Positions 1 through 8,691 of a DNA stretch of 64,000 bases are shown in pieces. The translations under genes were made by a program, and so were the position numbers. Source of the DNA: Palsa-883 sp963847615. Lineage in GTDB: Bacteria; Pseudomonadota; Alphaproteobacteria; Acetobacterales; Acetobacteraceae. Location of the stretch: positions 1 through 64,000 of the forward strand of contig CAWKAN010000022.1 of assembly GCA_963847615.1 (NCBI GenBank), read 5' to 3'. The notes under the pieces are model-generated. The model saw nothing but the letters and a program-made list of their open reading frames with translations, ran no database searches and was not told where the DNA came from. How positions within the stretch are numbered: position 1 is the stretch's first letter; each line of letters opens with the position of its first letter.

Positions 1-1
1 C

Positions 2-388
2 AAGGCTTCGGCGCCCTCGCCCTGGGCGCTTGCGTTACTCGGCCTATTGTTTGCGGCACTTGTGCTGTCGCGCAAGCCCGAGATGCTGCTGCGCGCGGAA
101 CTGTGGGGCGACGACGGCTGGTGCATGATCCCGATGCTGGCCTGGATCGGCGTGCTGTTCACGCTGGCCGCCGACCGCAATTGCTGGCTGCGCGGGATCG
201 GCGTGGCGCTTCTGCTCGTGCTGCTGCTGTGGGCCGTTCCGCATGACCGGCAGGAACGGCCGATCCTGCGCACCGACTTCATCGAGCGCGCCCGCGCGTT
301 CGAGGCGGCACCACCTGGCACGCGTATGGCGTTTCCGATCCATCCACCCGGGCTGTCGCCGATGGTCCTCGTCAAGCTGGTGCCCTGA
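2..388 (+). CDS. C-terminal part of a membrane protein, 5' end outside window
   Basis: The frame is open from the first bases of the window to a TGA at 386-388, so the start lies upstream. About 128 residues are visible. Two hydrophobic stretches can be seen, one around the Leu/Ala-rich start and one with the run of Leu and Val before WAVPHD. The tail is polar and ends LVKLVP. It looks like the end of a polytopic membrane protein of the kind found in polysaccharide or glycosyltransferase loci, which fits the broken GT2 gene that follows 5 bp later. No catalytic motif is visible, so no function is assigned. Confidence 0.6.
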   Translation, partial: KASAPSPWALALLGLLFAALVLSRKPEMLLRAELWGDDGWCMIPMLAWIGVLFTLAADRNCWLRGIGVALLLVLLLWAVPHDRQERPILRTDFIERARAFEAAPPGTRMAFPIHPPGLSPMVLVKLVP

Positions 389-393
389 CCGTC

Positions 394-1148
394 GTGATCG
401 CCGGAAAGAAGATCACCGTCATCCTGCCCGCGTAGAATGCCGCGCAGACGCTGCGGCGTACGTTCGATGAGATTCCGAAGGACATCGTTAACGACATCAT
501 CCTCACGGACGATGCGAGTTCGGACAACACCTCGGCCCTGGCGCGGCGCTCGGCATCCACACCCTTGTACACAGCCGCAACCGCGGCTACGGGAGCAATC
601 AGAAGACATGCTATGCCGCGGCACTTGAACGCGGCGCCGACATCGTCGTGATGCTGCATCCAGACTACCAGTATGCGCCGAAACTTGTGACTGCGATGGC
701 GTCGATGATTGCTTCGGACGAGTTCGACGTCGTACTTGGTTCGCGTATTCTGGGGCGCGGTGCTCTGGCGGGCGGCATGCCGCCCTACAAATACGTCGCC
801 AACCGGATTTTCACGTTGCTACAGAACCTCGCGGTTGCGCGTAAGCTGTCGGAGTTCCACACCGGCTATCGCGGCTGGAGCCGCAGGGTTCTCGAAACGC
901 TGCCGTTGTCGCGCTGCTCCGACGATTTCGTGTTTGACAATCAGATGCTCGTGCAGGCGATCCACTGGGGTTTCCGGATCGGCGAGATATCTTGCCCCAC
1001 TCGCTATTTCCCGGAGGCGTCCTCAATCAATCTCCGGCGCAGCATCGTCTACGGCCTGGGCGTCTTGCAGACCTCCGCCGCGTACCGGCTACATCGCATG
1101 CGCCTGATCCATTCTGATCTCTTCGCCGACACAACGGGCGATACGTAG
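394..1148 (+). pseudogene. GT2 family glycosyltransferase, broken by an amber codon and a frameshift
   Basis: Reading from GTG 394 gives VILPA, then TAG at 433-435, then NAAQTLRRTFDEIP and DDASSDNTS. The family normally has Tyr in LPAYNAA, so TAG replaces TAC or TAT. Near 547-550 one base is missing: the frame moves so that LGIHTLVHSRNRGYGSNQ and then MLHPDYQYAPKLV follow. From there it runs intact to 1148 with GSRILGRGA and FHTGYRGWSR. This is a polyprenyl-phosphate-type GT2 domain that would transfer a sugar from a nucleotide sugar at the inner membrane face. Two lesions within 120 bp make a functional product unlikely unless they are sequence errors. It sits between membrane protein genes, as such transferases often do. 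Confidence 0.8.
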
Positions 1149-1151
1149 AGG

Positions 1152-1841
1152 ATGACGCTGCGCCGCGTCGCGATTACGCTGGCGGTCCTCGTCGTGCTCA
1201 CGGCGGCCTATGTCGTTCTGCACGCCGGGCTGGCGGGTAGCACCGCACGGGTGGACATGGTGTTGGATGCGATCCGCGCGCTCGGTGCGTCGGGCTGGAT
1301 CGGGCTGGTCGCCTTGCAGGTTGTGGTTGCCATGAGCGGGGTTCTGCCGGCTTCGCTGATGGGCGTCGCCGCTGGTGTCCTCTATGGGCTGACGATCGGC
1401 TTCGCCCTTGCCGCTGCGAGCACGTTCCTGGGCGCGATTTTGGCGTTCTGGCTCAGCCGATCCCTGTTTCGGCCCTGGATCGCCCGCATGGTGTCGCGCC
1501 GTCCGCAAATGCGCGGCTTCGACGCGGCGCTTGAACGCGGCGGCTGGAAACTCGTCTGCCTGCTGCGCGTCTCGCCGATCATGCCGTTCGCCGCGACAAG
1601 CTACGCGCTGGGGCTTTCCTCGGTATCGTCGCGGGGCTACGCGCTCGGCACGCTGGCGGCCCTGCCGGCGCTGTTCGGTTATGTGATGCTCGGCAGCTTC
1701 GCCAGGGCTGGCCTCGCGACGTCGGAGCGCGACGCCGCGCGGGTGCACTGGACGCTGCTCGGCGTCAGCGCGATGGCGACCATCGCGCTGACCATCTATG
1801 TCAGCCGCGTCGCCGCGCGGGGACGCAGGCTGGACAGTTAG
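1152..1841 (+). CDS. VTT-domain (TVP38/TMEM64, DedA-like) membrane protein
   Basis: A 229-residue integral membrane protein starting 3 bp after the broken GT2 gene. It has an N-terminal transmembrane segment, then the typical VTT arrangement: a hydrophobic pair with GVLPASLMGVAAGVLYG near residues 65-80, a basic stretch, and the signature LLRVSPIMPFAATSYALG near 135-155, followed by two more membrane segments. Family members (TVP38, TMEM64, YdjX/YdjZ) are linked to lipid scrambling or membrane homeostasis; the substrate here is unknown. Length is normal for the family. Tight spacing suggests co-transcription with the preceding glycosyltransferase remnant. Confidence 0.85.
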   Translation: MTLRRVAITLAVLVVLTAAYVVLHAGLAGSTARVDMVLDAIRALGASGWIGLVALQVVVAMSGVLPASLMGVAAGVLYGLTIGFALAAASTFLGAILAFWLSRSLFRPWIARMVSRRPQMRGFDAALERGGWKLVCLLRVSPIMPFAATSYALGLSSVSSRGYALGTLAALPALFGYVMLGSFARAGLATSERDAARVHWTLLGVSAMATIALTIYVSRVAARGRRLDS

Positions 1842-2137
1842 CTACTCCGCCGCCTCCGCATACGCCTCCAGCGGCGCGCAGGCTGCACCCTGGCCGGAAA
1901 GCCGTCGGACCGGCGTAATCGTGCTGGACGGCGCCAGGCGTGCCCTACGATAACCGGCTTCTGGCGGATCTGGAGCCGCCTGACCGTGGGTCCGCAGCGT
2001 TGCCCCCGCGGGTATGAACAGCGGTCGCAAAGTGTACCACTGCACCGGTTGTGATCGTGCCGTGAAAGCGGTGCCAAGCTGTACCGGTCCTGATAGGTCT
2101 CCTTGATGTCCCTGCCGGGCATGGAGGGGCTGGAAGG

Positions 2138-2347
2138 ATGTTTACAGTGGAACTCTATGCCAGGATCCGGCGCGCGGTGATGGTAGACGGCCTGAGTTGG
2201 CATGAGGCGGCGCCGCGAGGCTATCGCCGCCTGAGTCCCGACGGTAACCAGACCGCGCCGATCAGAGGCCTCGAATACTACCAGGGCGCGCTTCCTTGGA
2301 ATGGCGATCACGCTCGCCGATACGCGGTGGTGCTTGCGCCATTATGA
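2138..2347 (+). pseudogene. IS21-family transposase (IstA) N-terminal remnant
   Basis: The first 25 residues, MFTVELYARIRRAVMVDGLS and the following WHEAA, match the conserved N-terminus of IS21 IstA transposases (MFTVE-YARVRRAV-VEG-S-REAA). The helix-turn-helix part that should follow is missing: the frame jumps to PRGYRR, which resembles the later PPGYRR of IstA, and then becomes unrelated sequence. At 69 residues it is a small fraction of the usual roughly 500. No istB and no clear terminal repeats are visible nearby. I read this as a decayed insertion with an internal deletion, in a neighbourhood that already holds a broken glycosyltransferase. Confidence 0.55.
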
Positions 2348-4114
2348 GCTCCCCGAAGATTTCCTATCGATACGGTAAAGATAGTATCCTCCGCCGTGAC
2401 CGACCTCATGTAGCCATGACGGCACGTCGTGCCGGGCTAGTCTGTCTTGGAGTGTGGAAGGAGGCAAATCGCTGATAAAGGACCAACGGCCAGTCAAATC
2501 GCAGGCCAGGATGTGCGTAGCACCCGTCGCCAGCACAGCCTGTGGCACGCCGTCCGACGGGCCCGTTCGCCAGGCGTTCCTTGCTCGCATGAACGCCTCG
2601 ATGCTTTTGTGATACAGAGAACCGACAGTTCGTACCGGCGCACGCCAGAGTATCTCAGGGGTATCGCTGATTTCCGTCAGCACGATCGCATGCTTCTCTT
2701 GGCGCAGAATTGGCAGGATTTTTGCGAGATGGCAGTCATGCAAGGGATAGGTCCGGTTCTCTTTGCCTGCCAGGGCCAGCGTGGCCACCGGCCCAAAAAG
2801 AAACACCACTACCGCCGCCAGTCGCAATAAGGGCCGTCGATCTGGTAGATTTTGCAATGAACCCACAAATACTACTGTGACTGGGAGCATAAGGGCGCCG
2901 ATTGCTTCCGAATATCCTAGAAACCTGATGTACATCTCCGCCAGAACGACAACAACCACACCACATATAGCCGCATATGCCCACAATATACTTCGCCTAT
3001 GCCAAGCGAGACCAATTGCCGAAAGTACGGCGAGCATCCCGGTCATCAGCAGGCCGATGCCACGCGCGTTGCCGCCAACAGGTTGCATTTCGGTAATCGC
3101 GCCGAAAAAAGCAACGGTATCAGCGGGTGGCACAAGCCCCCCCAGGCCATGGGTTATGCTTGGGTAGAACCAGAGCCAGAGGCCCATGATGGCCAAGCAG
3201 ATCAGCAGACAACCAAAAGAACGCGTCCACACCGAGGTCGTGTAGCGCCCTACCGGGATCAATAACCAAGCAGCACCACAGATTAGGGCCGCGAGAACCG
3301 CGTACACGATTGAGATGCAGTCGATTTCTGGCGACAGCCAACCGCCGTACGGTGGGTCAATCAGCACCGCAGCAGCCGTCGCTGCGCCAAAACCGGCCCC
3401 GCACGCCTTGAGGGCGTTGGCCAGCGCTGCGGGTCGCAAACACCACGCTACGCCGATCGCGCCCATGGCCATCAGCACATAGGGCAGCGCCTCGGGACTT
3501 AACCAGATGCCAACTGCTGACGAAATACCACACCAGAATCCTGCGTCCGCACGCCCGGTTGTGGCGCGCCCGGCGCAAGCTGCGGCCAACGCGGCCATAA
3601 GGATGAGCGGCAGGTGATAATGAACGTATCCGAGCAGGCCATAGATGAAAATTGCGGGGGAAAGCAACGCGGCAAGGGGGGCAGTCCACAGCCACGGCCA
3701 ATGAGGATGTACAAGAGGCGACGGGGCCCATACCAATACAGCAGCAAGAAGCGCGGCAAATATCGGTCCGGTAGTAGCCGCTGCTACAAACAAGGCGGCT
3801 TGATCGTTTAGGAACAGCCGCAACGGCGCTCGTAGCGCCAATACAATGGCATCGATCAGATGCGACCAGTAGATTACCGTGCCTTTGCCGCCGTTATCGG
3901 CTGTGACGACGTGGGTAAACCAGCCGGCGTGTAACCCATCGCGAATTCTGACGATTTGCATGTAGCTGTCGGGATCGATCAAGCCATCTAGATGGACAAT
4001 GTGGTAGCCTACGGTCGTCTCAGTCAGTGCCATAATGACTGAAGCGGTTAACATCAGCATCAAGACCGGCCATGGCGGCAGCACGCTGCGGGATAGAGGC
4101 GGGCCACGACGCAT
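2342..4114 (-). CDS. GT-C-like multi-pass membrane protein
   Basis: About 590 residues with a dozen or so hydrophobic segments followed by a soluble C-terminal part of about 130 residues. The first extracytoplasmic loop carries DPDSYMQIVRIRDG, which resembles the acidic DxD-type loop of GT-C glycosyltransferases such as STT3/PglB, and YWSHLIDAIVLALRAPL follows at the second helix. A role in sugar or oligosaccharide transfer at the periplasmic face is an inference from topology and this loop. I chose ATG 4114 because the first membrane segment begins about 13 residues later; ATG 4177 would add 21 polar residues. The stop lies next to the IS21 scrap. Local GC looks lower than in the flanking housekeeping genes. 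Confidence 0.65.
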   Translation of the reverse strand: MRRGPPLSRSVLPPWPVLMLMLTASVIMALTETTVGYHIVHLDGLIDPDSYMQIVRIRDGLHAGWFTHVVTADNGGKGTVIYWSHLIDAIVLALRAPLRLFLNDQAALFVAAATTGPIFAALLAAVLVWAPSPLVHPHWPWLWTAPLAALLSPAIFIYGLLGYVHYHLPLILMAALAAACAGRATTGRADAGFWCGISSAVGIWLSPEALPYVLMAMGAIGVAWCLRPAALANALKACGAGFGAATAAAVLIDPPYGGWLSPEIDCISIVYAVLAALICGAAWLLIPVGRYTTSVWTRSFGCLLICLAIMGLWLWFYPSITHGLGGLVPPADTVAFFGAITEMQPVGGNARGIGLLMTGMLAVLSAIGLAWHRRSILWAYAAICGVVVVVLAEMYIRFLGYSEAIGALMLPVTVVFVGSLQNLPDRRPLLRLAAVVVFLFGPVATLALAGKENRTYPLHDCHLAKILPILRQEKHAIVLTEISDTPEILWRAPVRTVGSLYHKSIEAFMRARNAWRTGPSDGVPQAVLATGATHILACDLTGRWSFISDLPPSTLQDRLARHDVPSWLHEVGHGGGYYLYRIDRKSSGSS

Positions 4115-4177
4115 CGCGTCGGTCCGAGAACTTCTGTCCAAGGGACGCGCCGGCAATGGTAAGCCGGCGAGCTGCAT

Positions 4178-4671
4178 CGAGGCGAAACCAGCCTACCTTT
4201 GTCCCAGGCATAGGCGGTCTGCCCCTCCATCCCATTCCCGGCCGCAGAAGCGCGGACCGCGCTGTTATTAAACTTCCAGAAATAGATGCCATTCATCGCG
4301 GGAACCCGGTTGAACGCCACAGGGAAGATCCCTCCCACGTCTGCAATCTTCTGGTATCTCGGATGCAGGCGCTCGCTCGCGTGGCACCTATTTCGAGAAG
4401 ATTAATAACAACTTCCATGAAGACGCGCAACCGCGTGCCATGGCTGTTCGACCGGCCATCCGCCTGACTGCTGCTGCCTGGATGGGAACGCGAATTGGGC
4501 TCTACCGTGGTGAACGGCAGGTGAGTTATCGTCGCGGTGCGCCGCCGCGCGCCCGCCGCGCGATGCCCGTCCCACTGGGAGATCGGCCGCGTCCGGGGGC
4601 GATTTCGGGGGAAGGGCGTGGGAAGCGCCGCGGCGCCGCGCGCGCCGCCCCCCGAAAGTCGTTGATTTCGT
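4178..4671. other. Non-coding or decayed stretch
   Basis: No convincing gene. On the minus strand an open stretch at about 4060-4338 encodes GIFPVAFNRVPAMNGIYFW and looks protein-like, with plausible residue composition and no repeats. It overlaps the start of the GT-C gene, has no ribosome-binding site I can recognise, and is not a family I know. It may be the tail of an older gene cut by the rearrangement. Confidence 0.3.
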
Positions 4672-4747
4672 TGGTGAGCCCGGTGGGACTCGAACCCACG
4701 ACCCCAAGATTAAAAGTCTCGTGCTCTACCACCTGAGCTACGGGCTC
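4672..4747 (-). tRNA. tRNA-Lys(TTT)
   Basis: Read on the minus strand, the sequence folds as a complete cloverleaf. The acceptor stem GAGCCCG (4747-4741) pairs with CGGGCTC, followed by A73 and an encoded CCA (4674-4672). The D arm is GCTC-AGGTGGTA-GAGC. The anticodon arm CGAGA-CTTTTAA-TCTTG puts TTT in the loop centre. The T arm is GTGGG-TTCGAGT-CCCAC. The TTT anticodon reads AAA/AAG. It is an isolated tRNA gene between the decayed region and the cyclophilin genes; I see no integrase beside it. Confidence 0.97.
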
Positions 4748-5001
4748 GCCGGGACGCGACATACGACGCGGCGCCTTGAACGCCAAGCCGCACCGCGGGT
4801 CAAGCGCCAGAAGCGAATCGCCACCGCGCCAGTGCGGATTTCGCAACCTCTGGCGGGTACTGGCTCGGGCCTTGCCGCGCCAAACGGCCTCCACGCCTTG
4901 CGACTCCAACCTGGATTGGCGACGGGGCAAAATCGCCGATGGGATCGTTGGGCACGCCAATGCCCCTCGCCATCCTCCCGCGACAGTGTGAGAAATCCGG
5001 T

Positions 5002-5508
5002 CTATGCGTTGTCCGCCGCGACGCTGAACTTCACGATCCGGTCCGGGTCCGACACGGTGCCGCCGCCGCCACTGCCGCGCTTGATCTGGTCAACGAACTC
5101 GATGCCTTCGACCACCTGGCCCCAGATCGTGTACTGGCCGTTCAGGTGCGAGGCGGCTTCGAACATGATGAAGAACTGGCTGTTGGCGCTGTGCGGGCTT
5201 TGCGAGCGGGCCATGCCGCAGGTGCCGCGCTCGAACTTCGCCTGGTCGGTGAACTCCGCCCGGATGTTGTCCAGATCGCTGCCGCCGGTGCCGGTGCCGG
5301 TCGGATCGCCGCCCTGCGCCATGAAGCCCTCGATCACCCGATGGAACGGCGTATCGTCGTAGAAGCCGCGGCGCACCAGGGTCTTGATCTGCGCCACATG
5401 CGCCGGCGCGATGTCGGCCAGCAAGCGGATCACCACCCGGCCCGGTTTGATGTCCAGATACAGCGTGTTCTCGGGGTCGAGCGTGGTGTCGGTGCTGCCG
5501 CTCATCAA
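5002..5508 (-). CDS. ppiB: Peptidyl-prolyl cis-trans isomerase, cyclophilin type, cytoplasmic
   Basis: 168 residues with the complete bacterial cyclophilin core: FHRVIEGFMAQGGDPTGTGT around residues 55-75, GTCGMARSQSPHSANSQFFI around 95-115 and YTIWGQVVEGIEFVDQI near 130-145. The catalytic Arg in the FHR motif and the QFF motif are present. No signal peptide, so it should act in the cytoplasm on prolyl bonds during folding. It is the second gene of a pair: 105 bp upstream lies an exported paralogue in the same direction, the usual alphaproteobacterial arrangement. Confidence 0.95.
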   Translation of the reverse strand: MMSGSTDTTLDPENTLYLDIKPGRVVIRLLADIAPAHVAQIKTLVRRGFYDDTPFHRVIEGFMAQGGDPTGTGTGGSDLDNIRAEFTDQAKFERGTCGMARSQSPHSANSQFFIMFEAASHLNGQYTIWGQVVEGIEFVDQIKRGSGGGGTVSDPDRIVKFSVAADNA

Positions 5509-5613
5509 ATCACTCCTACGAAACTGTTGTGGTCACAACGGCAAGCCAGCCCCGGAGGCAGACAGCCGCGGGGCCAGACCGCCTCGGGCCAGCCCGATTG
5601 GGGCGGGGTAGCG

Positions 5614-6186
5614 CTATTTCACGTCCGCCGCCACGCGCATGTGCACGATCCGGTCCGGCGCCCCCGCCATCTCGCCGTTGGGCCCGGCGCCGCGCTTGAT
5701 CTGGTCGACGTGGTCCATGCCCTGCACCACCTGGCCCCAGATGGTGTACTTGCCGTCGAGATTCGGCGCCGGGGCGAACATGATGAAGAACTGGCTGTTG
5801 CCGCTGTTCGGATCCGAGGTGCGCGCCATGCCGCAGGTGCCACGCAGGAAATGGCGCTTGTTGGTGAATTCCGCCGGCAGGTCGGGCAGCTTTGATCCGC
5901 CTGTGCCGGTGCCCGTCGGGTCGCCGCCCTGCGCCATGAAACCCTCGATCACCCGATGGAACGGCGTGCCGTCATAGAAGCCCTGGCGCGCCAGCGTCTT
6001 GATCTGCGCCACCGTTTTCGGGGCGAGATCGGGGAACAACTCGATCACCACCCGGCCGGTCTTCAGGTCGAGATAGAGGGTGTTCTGCGGATCGAGCTTC
6101 GGCTGGGCCGAGGCCTGCCGGGTCAGGCCGGCCGCCAGCACCACCGGGGCGGCCGCAAGGCGCAAGATCAGGCTACGGCGGTTCAT
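5614..6186 (-). CDS. ppiA: Exported cyclophilin-type peptidyl-prolyl isomerase
   Basis: 190 residues, closely related to the next gene but with an N-terminal export signal: MNRRSLILRLAAAPVVLAAG followed by a small-residue region ending at about AQA (residues 26-28). The cyclophilin core is complete, with FHRVIEGFMAQGGDPTGTGT, GTCGMARTSDPNSGNSQFFI and YTIWGQVVQGMDHVDQI. It should work on periplasmic proteins. It leads the two-gene unit, and no other gene lies in the 376 bp upstream. The pair looks like a duplication that split into cytoplasmic and periplasmic roles. Confidence 0.93.
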   Translation of the reverse strand: MNRRSLILRLAAAPVVLAAGLTRQASAQPKLDPQNTLYLDLKTGRVVIELFPDLAPKTVAQIKTLARQGFYDGTPFHRVIEGFMAQGGDPTGTGTGGSKLPDLPAEFTNKRHFLRGTCGMARTSDPNSGNSQFFIMFAPAPNLDGKYTIWGQVVQGMDHVDQIKRGAGPNGEMAGAPDRIVHMRVAADVK

Positions 6187-6562
6187 TCAGGCGCTCCCGG
6201 GCAAACACAAGGGGCGCCTCGATGCCCGCTCGGCGCCTCGGGGTCAAGCGCAGCCGAGCAACGGAGGGCCCGGGCCTCTGCCCCTGGAACCCCGCCGGGG
6301 CTTGTCCCGGTGCAGCCCGGCTAGCTGGTACTTCCAGCCGGATGTTTGAACCCATTTGGGCCGGTTCTGCGTACCAGGCTGAGGCCTTCCTTTTCGGCCC
6401 ATCCGAACGGAGTCGCCGCTTCCGGCGGGGTGTACCAGGTCGCCGGTCTAAAGTGTTATCCATCTCGCCGGTAGCGCAGGGCGGAGTCCCGGCTTTCTTT
6501 CAGTTCCCCCGATTGCCCCGGCACGCCCTTCCGCCACACCGCGCCGGCCCATATAAGGCGCC
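6187..6562. other. Divergent intergenic region ppiA / dapF
   Basis: 376 bp separating the leftward cyclophilin pair from rightward dapF. It must hold promoters for both. I could not pick out a confident -35/-10 pair, a riboswitch or a repeat. No small open frame here has a convincing ribosome-binding site. Confidence 0.4.
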
Positions 6563-7429
6563 ATGATCACCGGCTTCGTGAAGATGCATGGCTGCGGCAA
6601 CGACTTCGTCGTGCTCGACGCGCGCGCCGTAGCGCTCGGCATCACCGCGGCCCGCGCGGCGGCGCTGGCCGACCGGCGGCGCGGCATCGGCTGCGACCAG
6701 CTCATCATCATCGAACCGGCGCCGGAGGGCTCCGGCGCCGACGCCTTCATGCGCATCCGCAACCCCGACGGAGCGGAGGCCGGCGCCTGCGGCAACGCCA
6801 CGCGCTGCGTCGTGGCGCGGCTGGCGCAGGAGACGGGGCGGCGGCACCAGGTGATCCGCACCGCTGCGGGCAACCTGCCGGCCGAGCTGCTGGCCGACGG
6901 GCGGGTGACGGTGGACATGGGGCCGGCGGGGCTGAACTGGCCCGAGGTGCCGCTGGCACGGCCGATGGACACGCTGCACCTCGACCTGGCGCTCGGCACC
7001 GTGGCCGATCCGGCCGCGTGCAGCATGGGCAACCCGCATGCGACGTTCTTCGTGGACGACGTGGACGACCTGCCGATCCTGACGCTGGGTCCGGCGCTGG
7101 AGCACGACGCGCTGTTCCCGGAGTGCGCCAATATCGGCTTTGCCCAAGTCCTGGCACCCGACCGGCTGCGGCTGCGGGTGTGGGAGCGGGGGGCGGGGCT
7201 GACGCTGGCGTGCGGCTCCGGCGCCTGCGCGGCACTGGTCAACGCGCATCGGCGCGGGCTGACGGGGCGGCGGGCGACGGTGGTGGTGGACGGCGGCGCG
7301 CTGGAGATCGAGTGGCGCGAGGACGTGCGCGATGACACCGGAGGGCGCGAAGCCGGGCACGTGCTGATGACCGGGCCGGTCGCCACCGCCTTCACCGGCA
7401 GCGTCGATTTGGCGGCGTACCCGCCATGA
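6563..7429 (+). CDS. dapF: Diaminopimelate epimerase
   Basis: 288 residues, slightly longer than the common 270-280. DapF interconverts LL- and meso-diaminopimelate for lysine and peptidoglycan synthesis in the cytoplasm. Both catalytic cysteines are in place: Cys76 in EAGACGNATRC and Cys217 in LACGSGACAAL. The MHGCGNDFVVLDA start and the GIGCDQL loop are standard. The stop overlaps the start of mtaB (ATGA), and ftsY follows with another overlap, so the three are probably one transcript. Confidence 0.97.
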   Translation: MITGFVKMHGCGNDFVVLDARAVALGITAARAAALADRRRGIGCDQLIIIEPAPEGSGADAFMRIRNPDGAEAGACGNATRCVVARLAQETGRRHQVIRTAAGNLPAELLADGRVTVDMGPAGLNWPEVPLARPMDTLHLDLALGTVADPAACSMGNPHATFFVDDVDDLPILTLGPALEHDALFPECANIGFAQVLAPDRLRLRVWERGAGLTLACGSGACAALVNAHRRGLTGRRATVVVDGGALEIEWREDVRDDTGGREAGHVLMTGPVATAFTGSVDLAAYPP

Positions 7430-8691
7430 GCGTCGAGATCCTGACCTTCGGCTGCCGGCTGAACGCCTACGAGAGCGAGGTGATGCGCGATCTCACGTCC
7501 CGCGCCGGGCCCGGCGAGGCCGGCGGGCTGGACGACACCATCATCGTCAACACCTGTGCGGTAACCGCGGAGGCCGAGCGCCAGGCACGCCAGGCGATCC
7601 GCCGCGCCAACCGCGCCCGGCCCGGGGCACGCATCGTCGTCACCGGCTGCGCGGCGCAACTGAAGCCGCAGGCCTGGGCCGGGCTGCCCGGGGTGACGCG
7701 CGTGCTGGGCAACGTCGAGAAGCTGCTGGCGGCGAGCTGGGCGCCCGGCGCGCCGTCGGCCGTCGCCGACATCATGACGGCGCGGGAGACCGCGGCGCAC
7801 CTGGTCACCGAGTTCGCCGGGCGCGCCCGCGCCTTCGTGCAGGTGCAGCAGGGCTGCGATCATCGCTGCACCTTCTGCATCATCCCGTTCGGCCGCGGCC
7901 CGTCGCGCAGCGTGCCGATGGGCGCGGTGGTGGCGCAGGTGCGCGCGCTGATGGCGGCGGGGTATCACGAGGTGGTGCTGACCGGGGTGGACATCGCCAG
8001 CTACGGCGGCGACCTGCCGGGGGCGCCCTCGCTGGGCCAGTTGGCGCGGCGGCTGCTGGCGCTGGTGCCGGAGTTGGGGCGGCTGCGGCTGTCCTCGGTC
8101 GATCCGGCGGCGATCGATGCCGATCTGTGGCGGCTGCTGGCCGAGGAGCCTCGGCTGATGCCGCATCTGCATTTATCGTTGCAGGCGGGCAGCGACCTGA
8201 TCCTGAAGCGGATGAAGCGGCGGCACTTGCGTGGGGATGCGCTGGCAACGATCGCGCGGGCGCGTGCGCTGCGGCCGGGGATCGCGATCGGTGCCGATCT
8301 GATCGCCGGGTTCCCGACCGAGACCGAGGCGCTGTTCGGCGAGACGCTGGACTTCCTGGCCGAGGCCGAGCTGCCGTTCCTGCACGTGTTTCCCTACAGC
8401 GAGCGCCCGGGCACGCCAGCGGCGCGGATGCAAGCGGTGCCGAAGCCGCTGCGGCGCGAGCGGGCGGCGCGGCTGCGGGAAGCTGGGCAGGCGGCGGCGG
8501 CGCGGTTCCTCGCGGCGCAGGTCGGCGCGCGGATCGCGCTGCTGACCGAGGCGGACGACGACGGCCAGGCCACCGGGCACTCCGAGCATTTTGCCCCCGT
8601 GCGTCTGGCGGGAGGGTGTGCGCCCGGGCAGGTGGTCGCGGCGCTGGTGACCGGGGCGACCGCGACGCATCTGCTGGCGGAGGCCGCGTGA
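7426..8691 (+). CDS. mtaB: tRNA (t6A37) methylthiotransferase MtaB
   Basis: 421 residues. MtaB is a radical-SAM enzyme that adds a methylthio group to t6A37 in tRNAs reading ANN codons. The N-terminal UPF0004 domain supplies Cys10, Cys44 and Cys75 for one Fe-S cluster. The radical-SAM motif GCDHRCTFCIIPFGRGPSRS gives Cys144, Cys148 and Cys151 for the other. A short TRAM-like tail ends the protein. Start ATG 7426 overlaps the dapF stop, and its TGA overlaps the ftsY ATG, indicating translational coupling. MiaB is less likely because of the FGCRLNAYES start and the length. Confidence 0.95.
   Translation: MSVEILTFGCRLNAYESEVMRDLTSRAGPGEAGGLDDTIIVNTCAVTAEAERQARQAIRRANRARPGARIVVTGCAAQLKPQAWAGLPGVTRVLGNVEKLLAASWAPGAPSAVADIMTARETAAHLVTEFAGRARAFVQVQQGCDHRCTFCIIPFGRGPSRSVPMGAVVAQVRALMAAGYHEVVLTGVDIASYGGDLPGAPSLGQLARRLLALVPELGRLRLSSVDPAAIDADLWRLLAEEPRLMPHLHLSLQAGSDLILKRMKRRHLRGDALATIARARALRPGIAIGADLIAGFPTETEALFGETLDFLAEAELPFLHVFPYSERPGTPAARMQAVPKPLRRERAARLREAGQAAAARFLAAQVGARIALLTEADDDGQATGHSEHFAPVRLAGGCAPGQVVAALVTGATATHLLAEAA

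Noticed and set aside
433..435. TAG codons at 433 and 34420 as amber recoding (for example pyrrolysine)
   Set aside because: Only two cases, one in a gene that is also frame-shifted; no pyl genes or suppressor tRNA in the window.
4672..4747. tRNA-Lys as an integration site of a genomic island
   Set aside because: No integrase and no repeated tRNA 3' end were seen in the flanks.
6448..8172. Long minus-strand open frame across dapF and mtaB
   Set aside because: Low-complexity Arg/Pro/Ser shadow; the plus strand carries complete catalytic motifs of both genes.
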